A stretch of DNA of 64,000 nucleotides, taken from positions 386,001-450,000 of the forward strand of contig NZ_CP150265.1 of NCBI RefSeq assembly GCF_037976325.1, written 5' to 3'. The translations under genes and the position numbers were made by a program. The DNA is from Paenibacillus sp. FSL K6-3182. Lineage in GTDB: Bacteria; Bacillota; Bacilli; Paenibacillales; Paenibacillaceae. The stretch's first letter is position 1; every line of letters starts with the position of its first letter. The notes below the pieces were generated by a model. The model did not search any database. It saw only the letters and a list, made by a program, of their open reading frames with translations, and was not told the origin of the DNA. Shown in pieces: positions 52,193 to 61,300 of this stretch.

Positions 52193-53017
52193 ATGAAACA
52201 AAAGCTCGTATTGATTATGCTGACACTGGTATTAACCGCTGTGCTTGCCGCGTGCGGCAACAAATCAGAATCCAAAGGTGCAGAGGGAGAAGGAGAGAAA
52301 GCAAAGCTTAAGGTAGGCATTTCGGCAGGCGTTGAGGAAGAGATTTGGAAGCAGGTGCAGGAAGTTGCGGCTAAGGATAACCTTGATATTGAGCTTGTTG
52401 TATTCAATGACTATGTACAGCCGAATAAAGTGCTGGCGGAAGGCGAGCTTGATGCGAATGCATTCCAGCATGAGCCGTATCTCGATCAATTCAAGAAGGA
52501 TAACAACCTTGATTTGGTGAAGATCGCGAACACGCTTAATTTTCCAATCGGCTTCTACTCCAAAAAAATCAAAGACGTTTCTGAAATAAAGGAAGGCGAT
52601 GTTATCGGCCTGCCTAATGATCCGACGAATGGCGCACGCGCGTTGATCCTATTTGAAAATGCTGGACTGATCAAATTAAAAGAAGGCGTTGGCATTAAAG
52701 CGACTGTTCGTGACATCGCAGAAAACAAGCTCAAATTGAAATTTGAGGAGCTGGATGCAGCATTCATTCCGAAAGCGCTTGGCGATCTGACGGCGGCAGT
52801 AATCAACACCAACTATGCGGTAGAAGCGGGTTTTGTGCCAACGAAGGATGCCATTTTTATTGAGCCAAAGGATTCTCCTTGGGTAAATATTATTGCAGTA
52901 AGAACCGAGGACAAGGATAAGCCGGTATTCCAAAGATTGATTAAGGCTTATCATTCCGACCAAGTCAAGAAATTCGTAGAAGAAAAATACGGCACGTACA
53001 TTGTCGCTTCTTGGTAG
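52193..53017 (+). CDS. metQ: Methionine-binding lipoprotein (MetQ/NlpA family)
   Basis: The 274-residue lipoprotein has a signal ending LAACGNK and the NlpA fold (LKVGISAGVEEEIWKQV, then ELDANAFQHEPYLDQF, then IALPNDPTN-like GLPNDPTNGARAL). It captures D- and L-methionine for MetN-MetI. The ATG follows GGGGAG. A hairpin and U run in the gap to metN allow it to be made in excess over the ATPase. Confidence 0.93.
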   Translation: MKQKLVLIMLTLVLTAVLAACGNKSESKGAEGEGEKAKLKVGISAGVEEEIWKQVQEVAAKDNLDIELVVFNDYVQPNKVLAEGELDANAFQHEPYLDQFKKDNNLDLVKIANTLNFPIGFYSKKIKDVSEIKEGDVIGLPNDPTNGARALILFENAGLIKLKEGVGIKATVRDIAENKLKLKFEELDAAFIPKALGDLTAAVINTNYAVEAGFVPTKDAIFIEPKDSPWVNIIAVRTEDKDKPVFQRLIKAYHSDQVKKFVEEKYGTYIVASW

Positions 53018-53033
53018 CTCGAAAATAGACCTT

Positions 53034-53062
53034 GGTCTCTTCTTAGATGAAGAGACCTTTTT
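53034..53062 (+). terminator. Leaky terminator between metQ and metN
   Basis: GGTCTCTTC, loop TTAGAT, GAAGAGACC, then TTTTTAAC. A hairpin between the binding-protein and ATPase genes fits partial termination that favours metQ. Confidence 0.75.
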
Positions 53063-53090
53063 AACATTTTAGCAGAGGCGGGGTTGTACA

Positions 53091-54119
53091 GTGATCTGGA
53101 TCGAAAATGTCAGCAAAACGTATCAACAGGGCAAACAGAACATCCATGCAATTAAGGACGCGAATCTGCATATTCGTAAAGGGGAAATTTTCGGCATTAT
53201 CGGCTACAGCGGAGCAGGCAAAAGTACGCTTCTGCGCTGCATCAACTATTTGGAGCGGCCGACTGCTGGCAGTATACGTATAAACAACACGGATCTGGCA
53301 TCGCTTAGCGAGCAGGAACTGCGCATTATGCGGCGGAAAATCGGGATGATTTTTCAAAACTTCAACTTGCTTATGTCGAGTACCGTCTATGAGAATATAG
53401 CCGCTCCGCTCGTGCTTGCAGGTGCCCCCAAAAAACAAATTGAAGCAAGGGTAAACGAATTGCTGAAGCTTGTGGATCTTGCGGATAAAAGTGACAGCTA
53501 CCCCGCTCAATTGTCTGGAGGGCAGAAGCAGCGTGTGGCGATCGCAAGGGCACTTGCCAACGAGCCGGAAATCTTGTTATGCGATGAAGCGACATCAGCA
53601 CTTGATCCGCAGACGACCGATTCAATCCTGCATTTGCTGCTCGACATTCATCGTTCCTATGGAATTACGATTGTGTTGATTACCCATGAGATGTATGTAT
53701 TGAAAAAGATATGCGATCGAGCAGCCGTTATGGAGAACGGCATCATTGTAGAGCAGGGCTCTATTTTGGAGCTGTTTACGAAACCGCAAACGGATACGAC
53801 CAAAAAATTTACGAAAAGCGTGTTTGATGCGGATTTGCCGCAGGAGCTGCTTTACAAAGCCAACCACCCTGCAGAGCCAAAACATCTGCTTCGCATCTCC
53901 TTCATTGGCGATACGGTAAGCGAGCCTATACTCGCAGATTTGACGCTGCGCTATCAGCTTCGGCCAAGCATTTTGTACGGAAATATAACGAAAATTAAAG
54001 ATACCGTATTTGGTTTTCTCTTAATTAGTCTGCCGGGCGAATCGACTGCCATAGAAGAAGGAATTGCATACATGGTACAAAACGGAATGCAGGTGGAGGT
54101 GCTTAAGCATGCTGGATAG
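53091..54119 (+). CDS. metN: Methionine ABC transporter ATP-binding protein
   Basis: The 342-residue ATPase has Walker A GYSGAGKST, signature LSGGQKQRV, Walker B LLCDEATSALD, and a C-terminal NIL (ACT-like) regulatory domain from about residue 265 (LLRISFIGDTVSEPIL), the hallmark of MetN. It is inhibited by methionine in the family. The start is GTG after GAGGCGGGG. Its end overlaps the metI start by 11 bases. Confidence 0.96.
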   Translation: MIWIENVSKTYQQGKQNIHAIKDANLHIRKGEIFGIIGYSGAGKSTLLRCINYLERPTAGSIRINNTDLASLSEQELRIMRRKIGMIFQNFNLLMSSTVYENIAAPLVLAGAPKKQIEARVNELLKLVDLADKSDSYPAQLSGGQKQRVAIARALANEPEILLCDEATSALDPQTTDSILHLLLDIHRSYGITIVLITHEMYVLKKICDRAAVMENGIIVEQGSILELFTKPQTDTTKKFTKSVFDADLPQELLYKANHPAEPKHLLRISFIGDTVSEPILADLTLRYQLRPSILYGNITKIKDTVFGFLLISLPGESTAIEEGIAYMVQNGMQVEVLKHAG

Positions 54120-54783
54120 CTTCTTCAGAAGCCTCGCCGAGAACCATGATCTATACACAGAAGCGCTAGGGGAAACGGCGGCGATGGTTGTCTATTCCTT
54201 GTTTTTCTCCACTATTATTGGCTTGTTTCTGGGCATTTGCCTAGTCGTGCTGCGCCCAAATCATATTTATGAGAACAAGGTGCTCTATCATCTGTTAAAC
54301 GCAGTCATCAATGTGCTGCGGTCTGTCCCGTTCATCATTATTTTAATAGCGATCATTCCCATTACGAAATGGATTGTGCATACGACAATCGGGGTGAGAG
54401 GAGCAATCGTTCCGCTTGTCTTTTATACTGCGCCTTATATTGCGAGGCTTATCGAATCGGCTTTGCTGGAGGTAAATCCCGGTGTGATTGAAGCATTTCA
54501 AGCGATGGGAGCTTCGCGCCGGCAAATCATTTGGCGGGTTATTTTGAAGGAAGCAAGACCTGGAATCGTGCTTGGTTTAACCATCGCAACGATTGGATTA
54601 ATCGGCGCAACAGCGATGGCGGGTGTACTTGGCGCAGGCGGTTTAGGGGATGTGGCGATTAGGTACGGCTACCAGCGCTGGGAGCCCGACGTGATGTACG
54701 TTTGCGTCATTATTCTTATTTTGCTCGTGCAGCTGATGCAGTCAGCGGGAAATCGCATATCGAAGAAGCTGCGCAAGCATTAG
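54109..54783 (+). CDS. metI: Methionine ABC transporter permease
   Basis: The ATG follows GGAGGTG and lies inside the end of metN. The 224-residue protein has five TM helices, the MetI segments NVLRSVPFIIILIAIIPITK and EVNPGVIEAFQAMGASRRQI (EAA loop), and RYGYQRWEPDVM near the end. It completes the MetQNI uptake system. A terminator follows. Confidence 0.95.
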   Translation: MLDSFFRSLAENHDLYTEALGETAAMVVYSLFFSTIIGLFLGICLVVLRPNHIYENKVLYHLLNAVINVLRSVPFIIILIAIIPITKWIVHTTIGVRGAIVPLVFYTAPYIARLIESALLEVNPGVIEAFQAMGASRRQIIWRVILKEARPGIVLGLTIATIGLIGATAMAGVLGAGGLGDVAIRYGYQRWEPDVMYVCVIILILLVQLMQSAGNRISKKLRKH

Positions 54784-54821
54784 TTGAGACGTTTTAGCGG
54801 CCTGCCCACATTCTGCGAATG

Positions 54822-54852
54822 AACTCCTGAAATAATCGGGAGTTTTTTTTTC
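54822..54852 (+). terminator. Terminator after metI
   Basis: AACTCCTGA and TCGGGAGTT pair around AAATAA and are followed by eight T. Confidence 0.82.
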
Positions 54853-54871
54853 GTTTATCCATCCTGCGATT

Positions 54872-54896
54872 GCAAACCATTTCGCAGCTTTAACGG
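54872..54896 (+). promoter_or_regulatory. YesN-locus shared site 1 (CAAACCATTTCGCAG)
   Basis: The 15-mer CAAACCATTTCGCAG here is identical to that at 59236-59250, with core TTTCGCAG at 54880. It lies about 120 bases before the orphan sensor gene, and about 70 bases before a CcpA-like site. A YesN binding site is inferred. Confidence 0.6.
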
Positions 54897-54940
54897 CTTT
54901 TTTATAAGCTGCTTGTATGGTACTATCGATGGGCAATAAA

Positions 54941-54954
54941 AGAAAGCGCTTCAT
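54941..54954. promoter_or_regulatory. CcpA cre-like site before the orphan sensor
   Basis: AGAAAGCGCTTCAT resembles the cre consensus TGNAANCGNWNNCW with two mismatches. The same AGAAAGCGCTTCA occurs before the SBP gene at 61241, in the same position relative to a TTTCGCAG site. Confidence 0.5.
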
Positions 54955-55006
54955 TATAGCTTGCGTTAAAATAGAAATGAGGACAACTGGGGAACGAGGG
55001 GATACG

Positions 55007-55996
55007 GTGTTCAGATCGCTTGATAAGAAAATGAAAATTATTTTGCTATCGGTCATTGTTTTATATGTAATCTTGTCCAGCATGCTCGTATTTCGGACCA
55101 TGGAGAACAGAAGCTCGGAAATGCAGCGTCAGCTTTCCCTTCAATATACAGGCCAGCAGCACAAAAACGCCCAGCTGTTTATGAAATGGATGGAGGAAAT
55201 GGCTAGTTTGGTGACAAACAATACAGCCGTTCATGCTTCCCTCTCAAGCAGCGAATATGACAATACCATTCCGCCGATATTGGACGGCATGATTTCATCC
55301 AACCTCTATATTTTAGATATGGTGATGTACGGGAATAGCGGCAGCGTGTACGCATCAAGCAATGTATCGGCGATACGCTCGTTCCAGGAGACCCAGAAGC
55401 TTCCCGAATATACGAAGTTTTTAAGCTCAGATTTAACGTCCGAATGGATTGTACAAGCTTCGAGCTCGCTCGTGTACAAGAACACAGATCCACGCAGAAA
55501 GCTGGTTTATGTGGCCAAAATCATCGATACAAACGAGAAGATAACGGGTCTGCTTCTCATGAATGTGGATTTGAAAAAGATGAGCAGCTTCTATCATGCC
55601 GACGATCCTGAATTGTATGGCCGTCATCCTACCTATATTATTACGCATGATCATGCGATTTTGAATGCAAATGGCTTGCAGGAAGAGCCTAACGATGTGA
55701 TTTGGGAAACGCTGCAGGAGGATACACAAGAAGAAGCGAATGAGGAAATGACGATCAATCAGACGGCAGAGGGCATTGTTTTGTTATATCGCTTGTATCA
55801 TTCCGATGATCGAATCGCGATTCTAATCTCAGGCGAGCCGATCAAAAGCGAACTCCGACTGCTAAGAAATACGCTGATCGGAGTTGGCGCTTTTATTTTG
55901 GCACTATTTTTTATACTGATTAAGCGGCTGTCTCGCAGCATTCTAGATCCATTAAAGGATTTGTACAAAAAAATGCGCAGACATCATGAGATTTGA
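55007..55996 (+). CDS. Orphan Cache-type sensor protein lacking a kinase domain
   Basis: The GTG follows GAGGGG; frames beginning further upstream lack a site. The 329-residue protein has TM1 (IILLSVIVLYVILSSMLVF), an extracellular region of about 250 residues like YesM Cache sensors, TM2 (LIGVGAFILALFFILI), and stops after the first HAMP helix (RLSRSILDPLKDLYKKMRR). No histidine kinase follows; the DNA beyond is the end of the convergent YesM gene, overlapping by 13 bases. It could be a truncated kinase or a working accessory sensor. Promoter sites are shared with the transporter locus. Confidence 0.8.
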   Translation: MFRSLDKKMKIILLSVIVLYVILSSMLVFRTMENRSSEMQRQLSLQYTGQQHKNAQLFMKWMEEMASLVTNNTAVHASLSSSEYDNTIPPILDGMISSNLYILDMVMYGNSGSVYASSNVSAIRSFQETQKLPEYTKFLSSDLTSEWIVQASSSLVYKNTDPRRKLVYVAKIIDTNEKITGLLLMNVDLKKMSSFYHADDPELYGRHPTYIITHDHAILNANGLQEEPNDVIWETLQEDTQEEANEEMTINQTAEGIVLLYRLYHSDDRIAILISGEPIKSELRLLRNTLIGVGAFILALFFILIKRLSRSILDPLKDLYKKMRRHHEI

Positions 55997-57771
55997 TCTA
56001 AGCTGAGGCGAATCCGAATAAGGGCAGTCGTTCCTTTTCCGGGTTCGCTCGTTATCGTGAGTCCCGATTCCTTGCCGTATTCGAGCTTAATCCTCTCGTC
56101 AACGTTTCTCAGGCCGTAACCGCTTTGAAACAACACATTTTTGTCGGTGCTTTGAATGTTGGATTTGCTTTTAAACCCTACCCCGTCGTCCTTAATTTCA
56201 AAATAAAGATAGGTCTCGTCTCGCCAGCTTTTAACCTCGACTAATCCTTTTCCTTGTTTCTCACTCATGCCATGTTTAATGGCGTTCTCCACTAATGGCT
56301 GAAGAATAAGCTTCAAGATGCGAATTTTCCGAAGCGGCTCCGGGATATCGTAGGTGACATCATATTTGTCTGGAAAACGCATCAGCTCAACGGTTACAAA
56401 GCTTTTTACCAGCCGAATCTCTTCCTCAACGGGAATATGCTTGTCCCCTTTATGCAGGCTGATTCGGAAGAAGGTTGCTAACGCAGAAATCATTCTCTCG
56501 ATTTCAGGTTGTTTTTTCAGCCTGGCCGTCCAAGTGATCGCATCGAGCGTATTGTACAAAAAATGCGGATTGATTTGCGATTGCAAAGCGGTTAGCTCCA
56601 TCACTCGCTGCTTTTCCTTTTCCTCATTGTTCTCGTGAATGAGGTTGTTAATTCGGTCGATCATCGTGTAATAGCTGTTTTCAAGCTCACTAATTTCATC
56701 GCTCGGTTTATTTCGATCATTCATGAGCTGCAGCCCGGACTTTCCTATCGCACCCAGCTTCTTTGTCAAATTGAAGACAGGCTCGGTAATTTTGGACGCC
56801 AAATAAAAAGACAGAGCTAAGAGACCAACAAAAACGAGCAAAGCGAAAAACAGCGCATTTCGGTTTCCTTCCGTAATCGCGGCAAACAATTGTGGCCGCG
56901 ATACAACGGAAACAAGCTTCCAGCTGACGCCGAATCGGTTCAGGCGGTCGCTCAGCGGATATGTGCTCAAAACATAGTTTTCATGCCCCGATGATACGTT
57001 GCGATAACCTGCCGTTTCGCCGGGATGGAACGAATCCGATTCCAGAAGAGTATTGCCGACCACCCGTTTATCGGGATGTGAAATCACTTCATTAGTGACC
57101 GAGGCAATATAGGAATAGCCTAGCCCCTCAAACGCTGGCTTATAAAGATTAAACAGCGAAGATTCCTTCACATAGACGAGAATGGTTCCGATGTTTTGGC
57201 CTGTATTGAAATTGCGATATTTTTGTCCGAAAACGATATAGGCGTCACCTTTAGCGTTATGCTTCACCTTACCGATAACAGGTAAAATAGATTCCTCGAT
57301 TTTGGATAGCAGCAGGTCATCCGGATCTTCAAAAATTTCCGTATCGGCGACATATCGGTAACGGGTGCCTTCCTTTGTAATGATCACCACGTCGCCGATC
57401 AGCTCGTTCTTGGCGACGATGCCTTCCATCAGCGAACGAATACGCGTTTTTTTCTCATCCTCTGCAATGGACGAGTCGCCGATCAGGCGGTAAATGTCCG
57501 TATTGACGAGGAAACGGAGTGAAAGCATTTGGATATCATCGACGATCAGCTCTAAGCTGAGTCCAATCTCTTTTTGAATATTGCCAATGTGATTGTACAA
57601 ATTGTTTTTGAGATACGTGTGCGCGTAAATGTTGAACACACCCAGCATCAAAGTGAGATGCAGCGTCAATCCGGCGATGATGACAAAGACGATTCGGGTT
57701 CTAATGTTCATTTTACGCAAAATAGAGGACGACTTGTCGCTGCGATCCTGCTTATTGTTGATATTTGGCAT
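55984..57771 (-). CDS. YesM-type sensor histidine kinase (second locus)
   Basis: The 595-residue kinase has TM1 (about 27-50), an extracellular Cache-like sensor, TM2 (about 300-322, LFFALLVFVGLLALSFYLA), a HAMP linker (KITEPVFNLTKKL), a His_kinase domain with QINPHFLYNTLDAITW and an HATPase_c domain (LQPLVENAIKHG, DDGVGF). The ATG lies within the end of the YesN gene, overlapping by 20 bases. It signals to that regulator. The sensor region is not close in sequence to the orphan sensor. Confidence 0.93.
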   Translation of the reverse strand: MPNINNKQDRSDKSSSILRKMNIRTRIVFVIIAGLTLHLTLMLGVFNIYAHTYLKNNLYNHIGNIQKEIGLSLELIVDDIQMLSLRFLVNTDIYRLIGDSSIAEDEKKTRIRSLMEGIVAKNELIGDVVIITKEGTRYRYVADTEIFEDPDDLLLSKIEESILPVIGKVKHNAKGDAYIVFGQKYRNFNTGQNIGTILVYVKESSLFNLYKPAFEGLGYSYIASVTNEVISHPDKRVVGNTLLESDSFHPGETAGYRNVSSGHENYVLSTYPLSDRLNRFGVSWKLVSVVSRPQLFAAITEGNRNALFFALLVFVGLLALSFYLASKITEPVFNLTKKLGAIGKSGLQLMNDRNKPSDEISELENSYYTMIDRINNLIHENNEEKEKQRVMELTALQSQINPHFLYNTLDAITWTARLKKQPEIERMISALATFFRISLHKGDKHIPVEEEIRLVKSFVTVELMRFPDKYDVTYDIPEPLRKIRILKLILQPLVENAIKHGMSEKQGKGLVEVKSWRDETYLYFEIKDDGVGFKSKSNIQSTDKNVLFQSGYGLRNVDERIKLEYGKESGLTITSEPGKGTTALIRIRLSLDQIS

Positions 57772-59008
57772 ATTCGCTAGGAGACATCCCGGTCATTTTG
57801 CGGAAAATTTGGCTGAAATATTTGGAATCGCCGAAGCCAACATGCAGACCGACCTCATAAACCCGGTAGGAGGAGTAGCGCAGCAAACGCTTAGCCTCAT
57901 CGATGCGATATTCCGTCAGGCATTCATAAAACGTTTTGTTCAGATCCTTCCTAAACAAATGCATCAGATGAGTTGGGCTGACATGAACCTTCTCGGCAAC
58001 CATGTCGGCTGTAATGTTATCTGCATAATGAAGTCTAATATAGGCGAGTGCGTCCCGAACCTCGCGTCTTGAGCCTGAACGTTCATTTTCTGATTCGAAT
58101 AAAACGCCGCCTAATCCAGAGATGGATTTGCGTGCCGCCTCGCGTGCTTTCACAAACGCAGTGTGTATGCCCGCATAGCGGTCAGCTGCTTCAGTGAAGC
58201 CAACCGTCAGTTGGAAGCCGGCGGAGTCTTTTATTTCATTAATGACAGCGTAACCAAAAGTGTACATGGTGGAAGCAAAATCGGTGATTGGCAGGCTCGA
58301 AGCTGCGATGACTGTCCATTCTGTCGGTGCACTTTGCAAAACAGCTATAGTGCTCACTGAATGGTTGTTTAAGATCTGGCGAATTTGCTGTTCAATTGCT
58401 GACCATTTGGATTGATCAACAAAATCTATCGCTGTAACGGTGTCTGGAATGATAGAGATGACAGCAGCAATCAGCTTATTCTCAGGCGCAATCGCGATAC
58501 TCAGCCAATCATATTTCTCCTGAATCAAATTGGTGTCAGAGAGTCGCCCGTAAAATAAATCAAGCCAAAATTGCGAGGAGATGGCGCTCTCTTCTTTTTT
58601 ATATTTTTGAAATTGCATCCGATTTGCTCGTTTTTCAATCGTTTGCCGCCCAATTTGCTGGACCGTTTCTGCCAGCTCATCGATATTTACCGGCTTAAGC
58701 AGATAACTGGCTGCGCCATGGCGAAGCGCCTCCTGGGCATACTGAAACTCATCGTATCCACTGAGCACAATAACGCCGCAATGCAGATTATGCTCTTTTA
58801 TTTTCTCCAAAAACTCCAGCCCGTTCATATAAGGCATACGCACATCAGTCACAATGACATCCGGCTGATGAAGCAGTGCGAGCTCCAGCCCTTCCACGCC
58901 ATTGCTTGCATCTCCAATAATCTCTACCCCATATTCGGCCCAATCGATGGTCTCGCGGATTCCTGTGCGAACTAAATATTCGTCGTCGACGATAAGCGCT
59001 TTCAACAT
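57752..59008 (-). CDS. YesN-type response regulator (second locus)
   Basis: The ATG giving MLKALIVDDEYLV follows GGGGGAG at nine bases; a frame 58 codons longer has no receiver-like sequence and is rejected. The 418-residue protein has a receiver with Asp55 (TDVRMPYMNG) and Lys in LLKPVN, a middle domain, and an AraC double HTH (SPTHLMHLFRKDLNKTFYECL, then FGDSKYFSQIFRKMTG in parts). It is the likely binder of the four TTTCGCAG sites and controls the divergent transporter. Confidence 0.93.
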   Translation of the reverse strand: MLKALIVDDEYLVRTGIRETIDWAEYGVEIIGDASNGVEGLELALLHQPDVIVTDVRMPYMNGLEFLEKIKEHNLHCGVIVLSGYDEFQYAQEALRHGAASYLLKPVNIDELAETVQQIGRQTIEKRANRMQFQKYKKEESAISSQFWLDLFYGRLSDTNLIQEKYDWLSIAIAPENKLIAAVISIIPDTVTAIDFVDQSKWSAIEQQIRQILNNHSVSTIAVLQSAPTEWTVIAASSLPITDFASTMYTFGYAVINEIKDSAGFQLTVGFTEAADRYAGIHTAFVKAREAARKSISGLGGVLFESENERSGSRREVRDALAYIRLHYADNITADMVAEKVHVSPTHLMHLFRKDLNKTFYECLTEYRIDEAKRLLRYSSYRVYEVGLHVGFGDSKYFSQIFRKMTGMSPSEYAKYQQ

Positions 59009-59105
59009 GGTGTCCGACTCCCCCATAACCCATTGTTGTCGATCCATTTTATTATAATATATCGTCCTTATTTCGTCAGTGCCATGGAAGGTTCCGACAG
59101 AATAA

Positions 59106-59128
59106 TCCACCCTTTCGCAGGATAACAA
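59106..59128 (+). promoter_or_regulatory. YesN-locus shared site 2
   Basis: Core TTTCGCAG at 59113-59120 with CCACCC before it. It is the most divergent of the four copies. It lies about 105 bases before the yesN start (minus strand), in its promoter region. Confidence 0.45.
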
Positions 59129-59233
59129 CCTACTGGCAAATCTTTTTACTGTGCTACCATGAGCTAAAGCAGCGATTGTCATGAAGAAGGGAGAACAACG
59201 TTAGCAGCAATCGGCGCTTATATTTCACACCAT

Positions 59234-59258
59234 GTCAAACCATTTCGCAGGGTTGAAG
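59234..59258 (+). promoter_or_regulatory. YesN-locus shared site 3 (CAAACCATTTCGCAG)
   Basis: The 15-mer is identical to the one before the orphan sensor. It lies about 75 bases before the permease start and 42 bases before a cre-like AGGAAGCGTTATCA (59275-59288). Confidence 0.6.
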
Positions 59259-59274
59259 GATGTCGCTCTTCGCA

Positions 59275-59288
59275 AGGAAGCGTTATCA
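59275..59288. promoter_or_regulatory. CcpA cre-like site before the permease genes
   Basis: AGGAAGCGTTATCA matches the cre consensus TGNAANCGNWNNCW at all fixed positions except the first. This position would allow catabolite repression of the transporter. Confidence 0.5.
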
Positions 59289-59325
59289 TTTTAATTAAAT
59301 ACATCATTTAGGAAAGGAAGCCAAC

Positions 59326-60255
59326 ATGAGCGTAAACGCCGGTACACCCACGTATACTCCTAAGCAGAAAAAATCGACTTTTTTTATGTATTGGATGAAG
59401 GAATGGTCCTCGTGGCTTTTAATTATTCCTACGCTGCTTTTTTTCTTTTTCTTTTCATGGCAGCCGTTATTGTCAGGCATTTGGTTATCCTTTTTTAAGA
59501 CAAAGGGATTTAAAGCGGAGTCATTTGTCGGGCTGCAAAATTATATCGATGTCATTACCAATTCGGTATTCCAGCAAACCTTGATCAATACGTTTATGTA
59601 CGTTTTTTGGTCTCTTGTTATTGGATTCGTCATTCCGATCGTCGTTGCTGTCATGATTAATGAAATGCGGCATTGGAGCTCTTTTTTCCGGTTTTCGGCT
59701 TTTTTCCCAAGCATGATTCCGGGAATTGCAGCATCGATGCTGTGGATGTTCCTCTTTGAGCCAAGCGAGAACGGTTTGGTCAATAAAATAATAGGCATGT
59801 TCGGTATTCACCCGCAGGGGTGGCTGCAGGACCCAAGCTTGACGATTATTACAATTGTGCTCACGATCACATGGAGAAGCTTCGGGGCAACAACGCTTCT
59901 ATTTCTAGCCAGTTTACAGGGTGTGAATAGTGAGTTGTATGAGGCGGCTTCAATTGATGGAGCCGGCATATGGCGAAAATTTTGGAACATTACGCTACCG
60001 CAAATTTCACCTTTAATCGGTTTAACGCTGATTTTGCAAATTAGCGGCGTATTCCAAATTTTCAATGAGCCTCTCGTTTTGACAGAGGGCGGCCCTAATA
60101 ATGCGTCTATGACTTTGCAGCTGCAAAGCTACTTCTATGCCTTCCGTTATTTCGAGGCGGGTCATTCGGTGGCACTGGGCGTCATTACCTTTATGATTTT
60201 GATGGTTATGACCGTCTACTATTTCAAATTGCAGAAAAAATGGGACAAGGAGTAA
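59326..60255 (+). CDS. Sugar ABC transporter permease, LplB/MalF-like
   Basis: The 309-residue CUT1 permease has a short cytoplasmic N-terminus, six TM helices, and the EAA loop EAASIDGAGIWRKFWNITLP. The ATG follows GGAAAGGAAG. It is the first gene of the divergent transcript and is followed 12 bases later by its partner. It probably belongs to the oligosaccharide transporters of the LplB group. No ATPase is encoded nearby. Confidence 0.93.
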   Translation: MSVNAGTPTYTPKQKKSTFFMYWMKEWSSWLLIIPTLLFFFFFSWQPLLSGIWLSFFKTKGFKAESFVGLQNYIDVITNSVFQQTLINTFMYVFWSLVIGFVIPIVVAVMINEMRHWSSFFRFSAFFPSMIPGIAASMLWMFLFEPSENGLVNKIIGMFGIHPQGWLQDPSLTIITIVLTITWRSFGATTLLFLASLQGVNSELYEAASIDGAGIWRKFWNITLPQISPLIGLTLILQISGVFQIFNEPLVLTEGGPNNASMTLQLQSYFYAFRYFEAGHSVALGVITFMILMVMTVYYFKLQKKWDKE

Positions 60256-60266
60256 GGAGTGAGTAA

Positions 60267-61151
60267 ATGAAAACGGCTAAATCATCAGGAATTATTGGGG
60301 ATCTGGAATACAAAATACCTAAGGTTAAAATTATGTATTGGCTATTTTTTGCGATCATGTTGATCATTTCACTCGTATGCCTTCTGCCTCCTGTCTGGGT
60401 TATTTTGTCCAGCTTCAAGGATGTGAAGGAGTTTTACGAAATTCCGCCTACCATTATTCCGCGGTCGTTTCACATCGAGAAGCTTTGGGACACATGGAAT
60501 GAGTTCAAGTTTATGCGTTATTATTTGAATACGTCCTATGTGACAATCGGAACGCTTGTATTTACGGTGTTGTTTAATGGATTGGCAGGTTACTTTTTCT
60601 CTAAGCTGAAGCCAAAAGGAAGCGCCTTTTTCTTTTTGCTCATTCTTTGGACAGTGCTACTGCCGAGTACAGTCGGAATTGTTCCTTTGTTCGGCAATAT
60701 TGTCGATTTTCCACTGTTTCATATTAACTTTACGAATACGTATTGGCCTTTATGGTTTTTGGCGGCGGTCAATCCCGTTGTCATTCTTATTTTCAAAAAC
60801 TTTTTCGATACGATTCCAGCTTCCTTGGTCGAATCAGCTCATATTGACGGTGCTTCCAAGCTAAGCATTTTTTTGCGAATTATTTTGCCTTTGAGTGGAC
60901 CCGTGCTCATCACGATCTCGATTTTAACGATCAACGGCGTATGGAATGAATTTTTCTGGCCGTATATGATTCTGAAAGACCAGTCGCAGTGGACGGTCAT
61001 CGTCGCTATTTTCAACTTAAAAGCTACGCTGCCTGCAGATATCCAGTTCCTTGGATTAACGTTTGCCATCGTCCCGCCGGTTCTACTATTTCTAGTCTTC
61101 CAGCGCTATATTATGCAGGGCTATTCGATTGCCGGAAGCATCAAAGGTTAA
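60267..61151 (+). CDS. Sugar ABC transporter permease, MalG-like
   Basis: The 294-residue CUT1 permease has six TM helices, the N-terminal LPPVWVILSSFKDVKEFYE signature and the EAA-type loop ESAHIDGASKLSIFLRIILP, where Ala is Ser at position 2. AAGGAG precedes the ATG. It pairs with the previous permease and with the SBP encoded downstream. Confidence 0.93.
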   Translation: MKTAKSSGIIGDLEYKIPKVKIMYWLFFAIMLIISLVCLLPPVWVILSSFKDVKEFYEIPPTIIPRSFHIEKLWDTWNEFKFMRYYLNTSYVTIGTLVFTVLFNGLAGYFFSKLKPKGSAFFFLLILWTVLLPSTVGIVPLFGNIVDFPLFHINFTNTYWPLWFLAAVNPVVILIFKNFFDTIPASLVESAHIDGASKLSIFLRIILPLSGPVLITISILTINGVWNEFFWPYMILKDQSQWTVIVAIFNLKATLPADIQFLGLTFAIVPPVLLFLVFQRYIMQGYSIAGSIKG

Positions 61152-61167
61152 GGAAGCGCGCAGAATA

Positions 61168-61190
61168 TTAAACTGTTTCGCAGATTTGTG
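61168..61190 (+). promoter_or_regulatory. YesN-locus shared site 4
   Basis: TTAAACTGTTTCGCAG shares AAAC and the core TTTCGCAG (61176-61183) with the other sites. It lies 73 bases before the cre-like site, the same arrangement as before the orphan sensor (69 bases). Confidence 0.55.
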
Positions 61191-61240
61191 CCCTACTGAA
61201 TGCGATAATGAGTATGATAGCATTTAGTTGCCGGCAAATA

Positions 61241-61254
61241 AGAAAGCGCTTCAA
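61241..61254. promoter_or_regulatory. CcpA cre-like site before the SBP gene
   Basis: AGAAAGCGCTTCAA, nearly identical to the site before the orphan sensor. The SBP thus seems to have its own promoter inside the operon. Confidence 0.5.
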
Positions 61255-61300
61255 AAGTTCGTAATGTCATCATTCCAAATAGAAGGCTGGGGGATTACAA

